Source: Morchella semilibera (Eukaryota; Ascomycota; Pezizomycetes; Pezizales; Morchellaceae). From it: 64,000 nucleotides of DNA. Both the position numbers and the translations under genes were made by a program. Every line of letters begins with the position of its first letter. The first letter of the stretch is position 1. Where the stretch lies: assembly GCA_009192285.1 (NCBI GenBank), contig CM018604.1, forward strand, positions 1,302,001 through 1,366,000. Direction: 5' to 3'. A model generated the notes under the pieces. It was not told the DNA's origin. It did not search any database and saw nothing but the letters and a program-made list of their open reading frames with translations. Below, one piece after another: positions 1-13,685 of this stretch.

Positions 1-1008
1 CTCAAATAACGGTTTAGACATACTGTGAGTCAGGAAAATAGATTTGTTTATATCTAGCGAGGAATGCCGGTCCGTGGCGTTCGATCAGGTGGGGACAAGC
101 TAGATTCTTGCTTTTCTACGAAAACCGCCCGAACGGGCCAATCCACGAATGGTAAATCATCTAAACCTGAAAGGTTGTCACTAAATCACTTGCTACTCAA
201 TGCACTTCGCTTGCTCATGATAGCTCTTTCCGGTAGTTCTACCATCCTCGATCCTTTGATTCATCATGATCAGTCACTCAATGCTCCTAAATTGAATAAA
301 AAAAGACCTTACATACATGCGGAGTTAGGAACCTGGCTGAGCGGCTATTGTCATTGGCATCTAACAAAGAAATGGTATGTTGTCGTGAAATGGAGTGTAG
401 CTAAGACCAATCTCATATCCCCTTTTCTGTCTCTAGCTGATTTGCTATTTTCCGTAGGGCTAGTAGGGCTACCACAGCAACATGCGCTGCTATCGAGTTC
501 CGGTATCTCGGGGTAGGGGCGATCGCCTTCCAGGGGGACCTATCAAAACAATGCCACGTTTAGGTCGCTCGAAAAAAAGGAGGGATTAAACCTAGACACT
601 GCCAAGTGGTGTGCCGAATGATTTAGTACTAGATTTGCGACCATGCACATCAGCCTCAGATAACCGGGGGTTTCTTTAATGCAATGCTTGCCTTGGGTTT
701 CCCACGAACCATAAAGCTGGCGGGAAATCAATGCTATGTAGGTAGAGAGTACTGGGTACATAGATCTCCTAGAAATCTTAAGTTCAAAAGTATTGAGTCA
801 ATTAGGTGACTTGATCCGTGTCTTTGATCGTTGGTTGACCCGGATAACCTATTACGATTTGATCTGATCACATTAGTTGGGTAGTTGCTTTTTTTATCCC
901 TTCGGGTGCTGTTGATATCAAATTCTGCGGGTTAGTTTATGAGACATGGGATCTCTATGGTTATATAAAGCGGGAGATTCCCACCATTAAATCAACTTTC
1001 CCCAGCCT
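1..1008. other. intergenic, upstream of the ABC transporter
   Basis: I see no convincing gene here. A 150-codon open frame at 64-516 (+) resembles nothing I know and has no domain signature. A TATA-like tract (ttatataaag, about 961-970) lies roughly 45 bases before the ABC transporter start and may belong to its promoter. Confidence 0.5.
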
Positions 1009-3901
1009 ATGGCTAATTCAAATATGTCAACAGGAGCAGCAAACTCAACCTGCTTCTCCGGAGGAGTCGGGTTCGTGCTCACCCAATCCAACGATTGCAG
1101 CCTCGGATTCTATTGTAAGTGCACTGCCTCTTGAGGGCTCCTCAGTGTGTATATAAAGCATTTTGTCTGGCTGACCGTTTGAGTGGAACTTAGGCCCTAA
1201 TAATACCGCAACACATCCCCCAGAATACTGCCCTCCGACCCCAGAATGTCAGATAGTACGAATAGGGGGTGCGGTCTGTGGGCCGCAAGGCCTCTATGAG
1301 CCTATAGTATGCCCCGGGGGTAGCTACTGTCCCAAGGGTGGGAAGGAAATGATTAAGTGTCCCTCTGGACACTGGTGCCCAGTGGGGTCATATGAGCCTC
1401 GGAAATGCAACGTTGGAACAATATGTCGAGAAGGGACTTCGAATAAAACACCTATTATGGGCCTTGGCATTTCGATAGCCATCGACATAATCTTGATTGT
1501 AGCATTTTTGGGTGTTGGTACCTGGAGGAAAGTAATGGGTAGAATAACGGGGAGAAAGAGGGCGGCAAAACAAAGCAGTGGTAATAAGCTCTCGATGCAG
1601 CCAGCAAAACCAGACATGAAAGACAAAAATTTTCTGAAGAATGAGACTTTGGTGGGGAAGACTGCCATTAGTGAAGTTGTCCCGGATAGTGCGCTATCGG
1701 AGTCGGATATTGAGATAATTCAAGCCGTTGATGACTCCGAGCAGGTAATGGAAGAACCTAACGAGGAGCTGAAGAAGCTCGTTGAATCTTTTAGGAGATG
1801 TATAGATGGAGAGAATTTTGGCCTTTCATTTGAATTTCAGGAGTTGGGATTGACCCTCCAGAGTGGACAGCAGTTGTTGGCGGGTATGAATGGAAGGATT
1901 GAGAGAGGATCGATGTGGGGTATTATGGGCCCTTCTGGAGCTGGGAAAAGTATTTATTGATTCTCTCATCGTCTTGCGTAGAAGGAAGGGTGCTGATCGT
2001 TTGTTTTCTTTTTAGCTACCTTCATGAACGTTCTGATGGGAAAGATTGATAAGACCTCTGGGTCTCTTTTCGTTAATGGTGTGAAAAAGGACATGAAAGT
2101 GTAAGCTGAACATACATTATGCTATTGCATCCATGCATCCTTGCAATATTGACCGCATATTAAATTTAGATACAAGCGAATCATCGGTTACGTCCCACAA
2201 GACGATGTCGTGCTTGCAGAATTGACTGTCCGCCAAAACATTCTACACAGTGCTAGAGTCCGACTCCCATCTGACTGGTCTGAGGCAATGATACAGGATC
2301 ACGTGGACCTTGTTATTTCTTGCCTCTCACTCACACACGTGCAGCACTCCGTCGTTGGTGATACGATTCGTCCCCAAATCTCTGGTGGACAGAGAAAAAG
2401 AGTGAATATTGGTATAGAACTGGCCGCAGCACCAATGGCATTATTCTGTGATGAGCCAACATCGGGACTCGATTCCACTGCTGCGTTGCAAGTTGTAAAG
2501 CTTCTTCAGGCAATCAGTAAGCTTGGAGTTACCGTGGTGACTGTGATCCACCAACCGAGAACAGAGATTTTTGAGTGTTTGGATAATATCCTCCTGATTT
2601 CTGATGGAAGACCGGTATGGCAGGGTGGAAGAGTAGATATGATCACATATTTCAAATCCCATGGGTTCAATTTCAAGCCTACCTTCAACCCCGCAGACAT
2701 CATGATGGATGCCATTTCCGGCCAAGGCCACCGCCACCGAACGCTCCCGAGAGAGAATGAAGTTCAATATCTCATTTCAGAATGGCAGATTTATAAAACC
2801 TCCAAACCTCCATTATCCGCCAACACACCCGAAGAATCGGATGCTCTCGTAAAAACCATCGAAAAGAGAGGCGCGTACTGGTATAAACAGGTCTGGTATT
2901 GTTTTGTTAGGTCAATGGTGCAACAACGCCGACAAATTTCTGCGTTCACGCTTGAAATATTCGTTGGTGGTGTTTCTGGCGCGGCTATGGGCCTAGCTAA
3001 CATGAAATTCAAAGGGAATCTGTTTCATGGAATATATAGGGAACCTAATGAGCTTCTAAGCTCAGCATTGCAATACACTAAAGTCCCACAAACCGGTATG
3101 ATTACTTGTATGGCAATCGGAATAGCAGGGTGCCCCGGCGGGGTGAAGGTGTTTGGTGAAGAAAGTATCATTTACCTCCCCTTGGTGCTTTAACATGGCC
3201 TCTAGGCTAACTCTTGACTTTTAGAACGGATTTATTGGAGAGAGACTGCATCGGGCCATAGTCGTTCTGCGTATTATATTGGAAAGGTGCTATCAACCTT
3301 TTTTCGAATAGCATTCTCAGCACTCCATTTTGTGTCCATGTGTAATCTTCTAGGAGCACGGTCTATGGAGTTTGGGCACGATTATCTTTGTTCTTTGATG
3401 TACTTTTATTGTAAGTTTATTCCGCACACCCCTAAAGGCTAACTTCATATTGATTGGGACTAATACGAGTAGGTATGTACGGGCTTGCATCCTGCACGTC
3501 TATGATCACAAGGCGTGAAAATGGACCGCTCGTATCCGTTATTGCTAGCCTGGTCGCCGGAGTTTTATCTGGGTGAGAGTAGCTAACTGCCCCTTCTTAA
3601 CTTTGGAGCCAAATTTTCTAACTCATCTTTCAGCTACGGGCCTGCCCTTGCGGATGTAATCAGGTGGCGTCTAGAATGGCTTTGGAGATTATCTCCAGCA
3701 ACCTGGTTCGTTGAATCAAATTTTACAGAAAATGTGTCTTTGTTTTCATACTTGTATGACGTGGAGCATGCAGCAAGGACTACAGGATATACATTAAATA
3801 ATTATGCCTTAGATGTTGCAATGATGTTTGTTATTGGGACGGTCTATAGGGTCATTGCATACATGGGATTGGTTTTTCTGAAGAGGGATAACCAGCGGTG
3901 A
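1009..3901 (+). CDS. ABCG (white-brown complex) half-transporter with Cys-rich N-terminus
   Basis: Probable ATP-driven membrane exporter of the eukaryotic ABCG/WBC family; substrate unknown. Seven exons: 1009-1114, 1194-1949, 2016-2100, 2170-3164, 3225-3410, 3473-3572, 3634-3901. They sum to 2,496 nt, an exact frame giving 831 residues. The N-terminal ~120 residues hold repeated Cys motifs (CPGGSYCPKGG, CPSGHWCPVGSYEPRKC). A hydrophobic segment (about residues 150-170) and the nucleotide-binding domain follow. Walker A GPSGAGKT (~281-288) is split by intron 2. The Q-loop (GYVPQDD), signature ISGGQRKR (~386) and Walker B ALFCDEPTSGLDS follow, then an ABC2-type membrane domain. This layout matches plant and fungal ABCG24/28-like proteins. 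The start is the first ATG in a long acceptable frame; a further 5' exon cannot be excluded. No frame breaks are seen. Confidence 0.9.
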
Positions 3902-4259
3902 GACGGGGTATAGTTTTGGTGGGTTTATCCTCTTTAATAATTCGCACGTATTGTACTAGAGCGTATCAACAGAGGAGAGGGTAGAATAGCTTATCACGTA
4001 ATTGGATTAAATGTATGAGATTGTGTGTCAAGCCTTTAAATTTAATTTATGTACGCCATTCAACGAATATAACACAAGGGTTAATTTTCTACAGACTTAC
4101 TCACCTTAAAGTTTTTTAGCGAAGAATAGGCCGTCGATTCGACTGAATTAACAAAGATTTTGGAAAGGTTGATAAAATATAGAACACGCAGTTAATTTGC
4201 CATTGCCACGCAATGCCGCCATCAATGGCGCGAATTATATTGTATTGTACCTAAATGCA

Positions 4260-4285
4260 TTTTCTTTTTCTTTTTCTTTTTCTTT
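4260..4285. repeat. TTTTTC microsatellite
   Basis: Four tandem copies of a TTTTTC unit followed by a short A-run, in intergenic DNA downstream of the ABC transporter. Confidence 0.9.
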
Positions 4286-6227
4286 AAAAAAAGGAAAAGG
4301 TCTTGCCACAACACTTATATCCTCCTAATGCCCTTAAAACGCAAATTAAAAGCCATACAATGGAATAAAATAATTTGGAGAATGTATTGGTCACCCGAGA
4401 TATTCATACCTCGATAAAATAGTTAGTGACAAGTAGCTTTGACTCCCATGTTCATTTTGACGAAGTGTAGCGATGATAGAGTTACAGTTTCGAGGCTTAT
4501 CAAAATCCTTCTTATAGGTCCTTTCAGTGATTATCCTCAATTTATACTTTGTCTGTTGCTAGAGAAAATCGGTAATGGATCCACAAGCGGCTATTCTCCA
4601 CAGGCACAAGAACGGACCCTAAATATAAATGGAGGGAGTACTCATGATGTAATTGACCATTCGACAGATGCTGGAGCATCGTGTGCCTCTTCTTAAGGGT
4701 TCGCCAGGCACCGAGGCCCCCAAACATCGGAGCCATGTTAGGTCTTGGTACTTCACTAGCCACTGGGGCTTTGCTAAATATTGAAGCGTCGTCAGACCCT
4801 GAAGTTTCCTGGGACCCCGAAGTTTCGTCAGACCATGAGACTCTGTTGAAGCATGAATCATCAAACCCTGGGTCTTCGTCAGTTTTGCTATGGCGACTCC
4901 TATCAAGCTGTATGCCATTTCTTCATTGGATGTTTGTCGGCTAGGTCGGGCCCGAGGGGTTCCTCGGCCTCGACGCTCTTCTATGTAGGAAAGTGCTCAA
5001 TTGGTAGCTATGCCGGCCTCTTCTCCGCCTGTTACTGGCTTCTAGGTAGGAACGTGCTCGCTCGATAGCTTTGTCGGAGGCTATTTCACTGTAATCTGAT
5101 CCGTTGAGTTCTAGCTCAAGCACTGCCAGGATAGCGTATCGGGGAGCGATTGGGCTGGAAGGTGCTCGAGTATCTACTGGGTTGGAAGCTGCCGAGGTGG
5201 AAGATGCTGCACTTGATGGTGCTGAATGTCTGCTGAGCTAGGAGCAGCTCTATCTTCCGTTACTCTGGGGCCTCAATGAGTCCCAGTGATATATCGAAGG
5301 CTAATTCGCTAGGTTCTCGGGTGTCTGCTGGACCGGGGGGCTTCTCGGGTGTCCGCTGCTCGGTCAGAGGTGTCTCGAGCGGTTCTCAGCGGTTGCGGGG
5401 TAAGTGGCTGCTAAGTTCATAGTTGCAATACTGGCGTTGACATTCACTCCATCTGGAATATTTAGGGGCCTCGAGCGACTATTGGAGCAGAAACCTGAAT
5501 AGCTTCTGAGGCATTTGGAGTTTCTTCTTAGCTAAAGACCCCACCTCTTTTTCGATGAGCGCTCATTGCAGTCGCCAGGGCTGTGATCGTTCGCCTCGTT
5601 TATGTCCCACCCCGATGGAGAAAGGGCCTTTATATTCAATGTTAGTATGTTGCATCTCATGACGATAGTTGTTACATGCAATACATCCACTCCGATCAAG
5701 ACTACATGTACTGCTGCGGCGCTTGCTGGACATGGTGGCTGCTGTGTGCTCTGGCTGTTGGCAAGCTAGGGAACTGAAGACCGGTAGATGCCCCAGAATG
5801 TAAAACACTCTATTGACACACGCACCAGTAGCGTACATGTAGTTACATGTACATGTGGTAACCTTTCTGATTTTATAATTGTGTTTAGACCCCACGACCC
5901 TTCGATTGCTGAACATACAATTAGAGTTATGGCAGCAGAGGTCGTTATTGTTATTGCTTCATTATGCAGTCCGATGACTAGAGTACAGCACATGTATGGC
6001 AGCAGGGGGGTCTGTCTACATACTGAAAAAACTCGTTGCGAGATCACAGCAGGGGTATAGGCCAACCAGAGTCCACCTTTAGACGTCAATCTGCAACAGT
6101 TTTTTTCAGATTTTGTGGTAATTGTATTGAGTGTAAAAAAAAAAAAAAATAGGAAAACACATCACAGTGGCATAAACTTATTCTCGCGGCAAGTACATAT
6201 ATGTCTCATATGTGCATATACTCTCTT

Positions 6228-6242
6228 GGGGGGGGGGGGGGG
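6228..6242. repeat. G15 homopolymer
   Basis: Fifteen consecutive G residues, one of about ten G or C runs of 11-16 bases scattered through the window. Confidence 0.9.
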
Positions 6243-7934
6243 CTGGTGTTTTTCGGATCGTTCATTATCTTCCTCCTCCTTGTGGATTTTATCTATCTTG
6301 AATTATTTAGTACTATGTCATTAACTTAGATCACTCGCGAGAGCCCAACTCCCATCTGCATGCATAATAAATTCGATCTGAGTTTCTGCATCGATGTTGT
6401 GGCCAGGGTATGTAGGTACTCTAAATGGAAGTTGTAGTTTGCCTAGCGGTTTAGTGCCCCTGCTGCGCAGTAGAGCAATGGACCATTTTTAGGTACATGT
6501 TGGGAACAGCCCCGCTCTAAGAAGAGCTCCCACCCTCTAATGGTCTGATCAATTCACATTGGCCCTTCTGTCCGTTTGGCACATGGAGAAACTTTATTCC
6601 AATATGTAAGGTTTTCTTGGGGCGTCACTCGCATCTTAAGCGAGCGAAAAAAAAAAGAAAAAAATTGCACTTTGGTAAGAACTACTGTCTCGGCCAAGAC
6701 CGCAAACGTCATGAGAAGTGCAACTCTGGTTGAAAGTTTTAAGTTTGAACCGTCCAGTAAACGGGTTTTACTGACTGTCACTTGTCTGTAGGTTCGTGGG
6801 ATCCGGAGGCACAATTGCCTAAGGCACAATTTCTTGAGGCACGTTTCCTTATTTGCACCAAGGTTTACTTACTAGCAGTCAAAATCGATCATGGTTAGCA
6901 AAGACTCTGTTCCAAGTGATGCACGACGTTGTAATCAGGCACAGAAGAATACATATACATGTATGTATATACAGACATTGAAACTTCACGGAACTTTCCT
7001 CACCTACCCCTTGAGGCTCTGGCGTTTCAGCGATGTTTCTATTTCGAGACAAAATCCTCTCCACCGCACTCATGCGGCGTCACTCGTCTGCGCCTGCGAC
7101 TAGACCAAATACAGCCTACAAAAAAAAACCGATTAGGAATGTGAATTCTCGTTTAAGTTGTTCCTTGTCATAGGGCGTGTTATCGCCTGTATAATCTCAG
7201 CCTAAACAGGTAGCCAAGAATTATAATATATACTCATTCCCCACATATATTTTTAGAACTCTTTTTAACAACCACTCTGCATTAGGTCGTAGTAGCACCT
7301 AGAATCCCATTGATTCGAATGGTGAACTTTATGATATATGGATATATGGGTATATGGGTATGGTATTCTCCGCTCTTAGCTGCCGTATTGTCCAAGTCCA
7401 GCTAGCACAGTGTGCTGCAGCCATAAGCACGCAACTGCCCGCTTATCGGCTTATGGAGCGAAGGTAATATAACCGAAGAAAACTGCAGAGGGATCTCATC
7501 ATAAGCGCCGCAACTAGATACAGAATTCATATATTATCGTGATGAACTCTGAACTATCATTTCTTTAATGCCTGTCCTACCCCACACCACCCCGGTGTAA
7601 GCAGTCTCCACCCGTCTTACTTGATCCACACCTAGACACATCGCATAACGAGGCTGAGGAGGCATAGAAACCAAAATCGTCAATGTTTCCTCCCAGTTAT
7701 GGAGGACTTACATATCTTCTCTCGTAATGAGATGATAAACGCAAAAAAATAATGGTAGATAAAAGGCATCAGCTGCAACCTCTCTTCGAAGTCTGGAGTC
7801 AGACAGTCTGAGTGATTTGGAGATTTATAATTCTTCTTAGACTTATAACTGCAGACCTATATCCTCCCCGACGAAAGGTCAATATCACGCCTAACCAGTG
7901 TTTTAAGAAACCTTTATTCTCTTCGTCAGCAAAA

Positions 7935-9429
7935 ATGGGTATGCCTATTCAAGCAATGACAGATGCGTTTCTGTCAAATCCAAACTCCTGGCAATTCTTC
8001 GTCGATTCAGGTTTTGTTCATCCCAAGACTCTGAACCCGAACTATGTCCCTCCTGATCGGGCTTCCTTAATGACTACTCTGTCAATTTTCAACATCGTTC
8101 TCACGTTTTTCATTGTCGTTCCTCGACTCTACTCACGCATCTTCATTGTCCGGAGTTTCAATCTTGATGACTGGCTAATCATCCCCGCATTTGTATGCCA
8201 CCCCCATCAGTAATTATAAGTAAACTCAGACCACTAACATGGGAGAGATAGTTCTCACACATCGCCAGCACACTGGTCATAATGTACGCTGTCCGCTATG
8301 CCGGTCTTGGAAAACACATCTACGACTGCACACCCGCCGAGATCCTCGAGTGGTACATTGTGCAATACGTTGTCGGCATCACCATGCTCACTGGCATCTT
8401 CCTCACTCGCTACAGCATTCTATGCTTCATCAAGTCACTCATTGGACCCTCGGACACAAAGACACGGAAGGTTATCATCGGCATCCAGATCCTCAACTGC
8501 CTCGTGTGGTTCGCTACCATGCTGCCCGCAGTGTTTATGTGTGCGCCGGAATTCAGGACGTGGAATCTGCCGGTATTGATCCTGAGCCAGTGTATCAGTA
8601 CCAAATTGGCAGTGGATCTCCAAACGTCAGCATTGGCTATGGGTTTCGTGGGCGTGAGCGTGGATATCGCCTGTTTGGTAGTGCCAATGAGGGTGGTTTG
8701 GAATCTGCGCCTACCAAAGCGTCAGAGAATCATTGTCAGCGGGCTATTTTCCATCGGTAGCTTGTAAGTCAACTAATTCACACCCCCTCTGTAGTATAAT
8801 GTAGGAACATACTAACAAATTGCGAAAATAGGGCCTGTATCGCATCACTCTGCAAAGCCGTCTATATCACCAAGCAACTGACCAATGACAACCCCTACGA
8901 CTTCAACTGGACCTTCGTCCCGGTCTTTGTCTCCGCCGAACTCGAGCAAACCTTTGCCCTCGTCAGTGCCTGCGGCCCCGGCCTTAAACCGCTCATCTCC
9001 CGCGCCTTCCCGGTGATCCGCGACGCCCTCTCCGGCAGCGCGTCCTGGTTGAGGAGTAGTAGGAAGGGCAGCGATTGCGATAGCAACAACTCAAAAGTAC
9101 CGCCGTCGTCGGCTTCCTACTCAAGCGAGGGAAAGAAGAGCGCGGACAGCGAAACGGGCATGATTAGACACTCAGTGACGCAGGGACTGTGGAGGGGCGA
9201 TCTGGAGAGCGGGTATGGGGTTGCGGGGGTACCGAGCGTGTGGCAAGGGGAGACAGAGCAGCTGTGGGTGGCACCAGAGGAAGAGCAGGCGTCGATCCCG
9301 AAGATTTGGGTAGGGGAGGCGTCTGCGGGGAGAGAGGTAACCAATGTGGTACCGCCGGTGTGGTTGGGGGAGATGAATTATACGAACGGGGAGGAGTATC
9401 GTGAGTGGACGGGCGGAAGGGCAATTTAG
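7935..9429 (+). CDS. fungal rhodopsin-domain (PTH11-like) seven-TM protein
   Basis: Integral membrane protein of the large fungal rhodopsin-domain family, which includes PTH11-like receptors; ligand and partner unknown. Exons 7935-8192, 8252-8763, 8832-9429 sum to 1,368 nt, giving 455 residues. The family pattern is clear: an N-terminal helix followed by SRIFIVRSFNLDDWLII, then FSHIASTLVIMYAVRYAGLGKH, and several later hydrophobic helices including one ending GLFSIGSLACIASLCK. The last ~140 residues are a soluble, Ser/Gly-rich cytoplasmic tail with repeated W-L/V-G-E patches (PSVWQGE, PKIWVGE, PPVWLGE). The start at 7935 gives a short leader before the first helix. An upstream in-frame codon at 7812 would add 41 residues that do not resemble the family. 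Confidence 0.87.
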
Positions 9430-11284
9430 TTCTCTTCTTCCTTTTCAGCATCCTTCCTTTTTGTTATGAATTTCCTTTATTTTGTTTCCTTTGTGTGATG
9501 TTTGGGGTTTTTGTTTGGGACTAATCGGTGTTTGGTATTTGGAATTTGGAGTTTTGTGTTTGGAGTATATACATGTAAATAGTAGTGCTACTGGTGTGTG
9601 TCTCAATGACCTTTGCAGATCGATCGTGACTGTATATAAGATGTACTTGTATGTCTGTTAGATAGGGCCTCGCTGAACAAGGCTTCGGCCATGAAAAAAG
9701 AAATATGAATAGAGTATATGAAGTATCGTCACTTGTTCTTATGCTGTCTTGTTGAAGATTGCCCGTGGGAGGTGGGACTTTGGTCGACGGCCACAGTCTG
9801 AAACACCTGAAAACGAGTCAATGATATTGAGTGCAACGCCATGCAAACCTAACCCTAAGTTGCCAACCAGCTCACACAGCGAGCCAGTCACCATCAACGC
9901 AACACTTGTGTCGTGATGGTGAGTAGTGACCGTGAGAAGAGATTAGGGAGGGGATAGAGAAATATGAAATTAAAAGAGAAGCAGAAAACCTGGGACACGG
10001 TTCTTTAGAGTAGGAGTTTGTCTGTGCGGACGGTTTTACCGGGTCGACACCAATGTAAGGTTCTTGTGGTCTGGGTCGGCCTTGGGACTGATTTTGAGTC
10101 GCCCTGTTTATGCTCTTAGCGGCAAGAATTAACCTATGCTATAGGTTACTGTAGGAGTGGACCGCATGCAGCCGTGCCCCACAGAACTGTGATACAGATA
10201 TCTGGTAATTACATCATATATTCACCAATCCATTGGTTTGCTCGTACCGTTGAGATTAACTGCACGTACGTGTTTTTTTTTGCTTTTTTTTAAAAAAAAT
10301 TAAGGTTTACGAGTGGGGAACTGCCGCACGGTGACCCGCAAACCAATGGCTGTGTGGTGTGATAGATATACGTACTAGGATAGATACATCTACATGCATA
10401 CTGCTACCAAACCTTCAGTGCCGTGCTGAGAATGCTTGAGCTGTGGAATTCATGTTTGTATTTGCGCATAATTATGGGATAAGGTATCAACCAGAGATAA
10501 ATATTTGGTTTCATTAGAGTAATTTTGTCCGAGTGATTGACTATGATGCACTTTCTAAGCAGATCGCATCAATGTACTACGAATTATAGATGACCACCAG
10601 CTACGGGTAAAGAACCAGGGGATGTAAGGGGCGAGGCTTTGTGTGTATGCCTTGCGTTAAAGAATTCGAGATGCCATTTCAGCCCAGGATAGAGAAAAAA
10701 TGGCCGAGTGATATGACATGGATTAAGCGATAACCAGTTAATTCAAATGTTGCGCCGAGAGCACTATAAGTAATACACATTGTAATTACATGTATGGGGC
10801 TACTAGACTTGCAAGATTGATATATGTATTTGGACCCCAAACCTCCCGGTAAGCAAAGCGTGGCGTGGTGATCGGTGGTGCGGGATTGATAGAGTTTGTG
10901 GTAGAGCGATTGACACTCTGCTCGTTATCACAGTTCATCGTTACACAAAGAGGAGACATGCCGTACACAGAGTGTTTATATGATGTGAATATCCGCTTTC
11001 ACCACTGTGCCCTAGCTACTCTCGTACGTAAAGTAGGGCAAAAATGCCATGCCCCAATCAGTAGACTTTGAATTGAGCCCGAGAGGAAAGCAGTCTCAGG
11101 GCCCTGCTGTACTGACATCAGTGCATAGGGTAAAGGATTGACTACAACTGCCCTTCCCCCCACACCCCCCTCCACCCCACACACGCACAAACATAAGCAC
11201 TAAGGCTCAAGAATCTACCCGTGATATTCCAGCCTCAAGCTCTCAACTCCAAACTCCTAATAATATTTCGAAAATTCGCCTAGT
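9430..11284. other. intergenic region, no recognised gene
   Basis: Contains the likely 3' UTR of the rhodopsin-domain gene (T-rich, 9430-9700), TACATGTA at 9570 and 10787, and two CGAGTGAY-family motifs at 10530-10547 and 10705-10722. Paired T- and A-runs occur near 10270-10300. No coding sequence with recognisable features. Confidence 0.5.
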
Positions 11285-13685
11285 ATGGATGGGTTTGAAA
11301 ATCTTGACCGTACTCAGAATATAGGGCCGATGATTGCAAATGCTGATCCCCCAAACCCACCAGGGAATTCGGGGGGGGAGCTTTGGCACACGATCATACC
11401 AGAGAGCTCGGTGATGGGGCTTCATTCAAGGCACCCTTCAAGGGGCCATGGCCCCATTGTCAACACTCCAAGCTCTCCGCTAAAATTTCCCAAGAGATTT
11501 TTCAATTTCCTCCTCATTGTCCCGACGGCCATCATCACTTGGCTCAACAACTTTCGGTTGATGATAGTCAGAGCTTCAATGCCCGCTATTCCGGTAATAA
11601 GACCTCCGATAACAGCCTTCGGTATGATAAGTGCAGCCTCGCCAGGTTGCTACCAACCGAACCGCTACCACGCTCAGGAATTTCGATTTAGAGCTACTCT
11701 AGTTCTAATTTCCGGTTTAATTCTGGTTGGACTTGATGCATCCCTCTTCGGTATGTTATATATCTGCTTCTATTGTCGATCTGTATATGCTCCTATGTAG
11801 TTACTGACCCATTGATAAATGTATAGCCAATGCAATCCCTAGCGTCACTGTTGAGTTTGGGTCCTATGAGGATCTAGGATGGTACGCTTCGGCGTACTTG
11901 CTGCCAATGGTTGTCCTTCAGCCGTTCTTTAGAACCATTTTTCGACTTTTCCTGAAACAGAGGATGTACCAACTATGCGTCATTATTTTTGAAGGTAGTA
12001 TTCTGTCCACATATCAAAACGCATTCCTAGTATGAAGCGTCCAATACTAACAGGGTTTTCTCATAGTTGGCCTGGTCGTTTCTTTTTTGTCGAAAAATTC
12101 GAGAACCCTCATAATTGGCCGCTCAATCACTGGCATTGGGGCGGCAGGTATCCTCCAAGGGACACATGCAATTCTGATGCTCTACTACCGACCTGAAGTT
12201 AGGGGCCGTAAAATCTCCTTAATTTTCAGTGTGATCGGGATCCCAGTAGTGTTTGGTCCGGTTATCAGCGGTGTCTCAACTGAGTTAAACTCTTGGAGAG
12301 TTTGTTTCGCATTGTAAGTCTAACTGGTCCTTATTAAACATCTTGCAGCACTGATACGCTGAAGGACCCCTGTTCTGGCGTTTTTCATAATCGTCTACCT
12401 AGTGTCGTTTGGTTTTACGCGGTACTCGAATGACTATGACCCAAATATGCCGTATGCCCAACGGTGGAAGGAGCTTAGATCGGACCTCTTTGGAGTGATC
12501 TTCCTGATTCTACCCCTGACTCTTGCCGTCACCGAGTTGCAATGGATTGGTACCATAAACAATTGGTCGGACAAAGAATCGATAATACTTGTGCTAGGCT
12601 TTTTGGGCTCCATAACGGTTTTTTGGGTTCTCCAGTTCTGGTCCGAAAATGCCACATTACCGCTCAGAGTTGCCGGGACGAGAGCTGTCATGGCAGGATC
12701 AATCTGCTTCTTTGTGCTTCAAATGGTTTTAGTAACAGTAAGTGTTATATTTAATCCTGTAGGGAGTGTGTATGAAAATCCATACAAGGCTAACTTAATG
12801 GAACTGACAGCACACCTACCTCATTCCAATTTACTTGCAGAGTATCGTAAGTTTCGGACCTATGTTCAGCGGACTATTCAACATGGTATACTATATGGCA
12901 GCTGTATTCGGATTTATTGTCTCCACCTTTTTAGTAAACCAGTATAGATTTGTTGTATGTCTTCATTTCTCTCTGGCCCAATCACCCTTACTAATAGATG
13001 ACAGCGTTTGGTATGTGTTTTGGGAACAACAATTATGGCATGTGGTTGTTGGATGCTTTCTACCCTGGATTTTATGTCCAGAATGGACCAGATTGTGGGA
13101 TATCAAATCTTGGCGGGCTTTGGAGTTGGGATGGTATTAGAATTACCGTTTGTATCAAACCCAGCGGTGTTCAGGTAAATTCCCATAGCCTTGTATATAT
13201 AGTCGTGATGCTGACGATCTTTCTAGACATGCGGATGTCTATAAGGCCAATATTTGTATTGTCCACCTTGGTATGATTGGCGGGTATGTCTTTTTTATCC
13301 CCTCTTCCTGTCATTTCCACTGACACACCACAGGGTTATGGCAATTCCCATTGTGCAAGCGATCATAAGTAATTCCCTTCTTGAGCGCCTGCCAGAGCTT
13401 ACTGAGGAGCTTGATCCGCGCTATATTCTGTCACTCGGCATCAGTGACTACGACACAATCCCGGGGCTATCTAAAATGATGAAGATCCTTGTGCTTAGGG
13501 CCATGTCAGATTCCATAAGAGACGCTTTTAGATTCGCCACTTTCGCGGCGTGTACTGCAATCCTTTCGAGTTTCTGGTTTGGTGGAAGACACGAAGTCGC
13601 GATACCACTGGCACCACCTATACCTCTAGTACCACTTGTCCCAGGGCCTCCAAGGCCCCAGGGCGCTGGGGCTAGTGTGGTTTGA
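11285..13685 (+). CDS. MFS transporter, DHA2/drug:H+ antiporter-like, possibly decaying
   Basis: Related to fungal multidrug or toxin-efflux MFS proteins. Proposed exons: 11285-11750, 11827-11994, 12067-12313, 12365-12737, 12841-12954, 13005-13174, 13227-13283, 13334-13685. Recognisable blocks are LDASLFGANAIPSVTVEF then LGWYASAYLL (TM1-2 region), GRSITGIGAAGILQG (TM4), FGPVISGV with SWRVCFAL (motif C region), FSGLFNMVYYMAAVFGF, GYQILAGFGVGMVLELP, and a C-terminal helix. Oddities: the first ~130 residues carry an extra hydrophobic stretch unlike the family. The loop and helix usually reading YYLPIYFQ between exons 4 and 5 are absent. LDASLFG replaces the usual LDxTIVA. Frame is kept across my junctions, but several are less certain than in the other genes, so gene decay or a missed exon is possible. 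Confidence 0.65.

Larger units (their letters stand above)
3902..7934. other. intergenic region, no recognised gene
   Basis: Only short overlapping frames without domain features. The 4,700-5,540 stretch has a short imperfect internal repetition (reading as SSDPEVS/WDPEVSSDHE on +), perhaps the remains of a repetitive sequence. Two adjacent TACATGTA palindromes lie at 5834 and 5844, and another at 6956. Copies of the CGAGTGAY motif family lie at 6614-6631 (imperfect) and 7069-7086, both on the - strand. A poly-A tract is at about 6136-6149. Confidence 0.5.

Noticed and set aside
64-516. 150-codon ATG frame on +
   Set aside because: No domain, no homology pattern, composition like the surrounding non-coding DNA.
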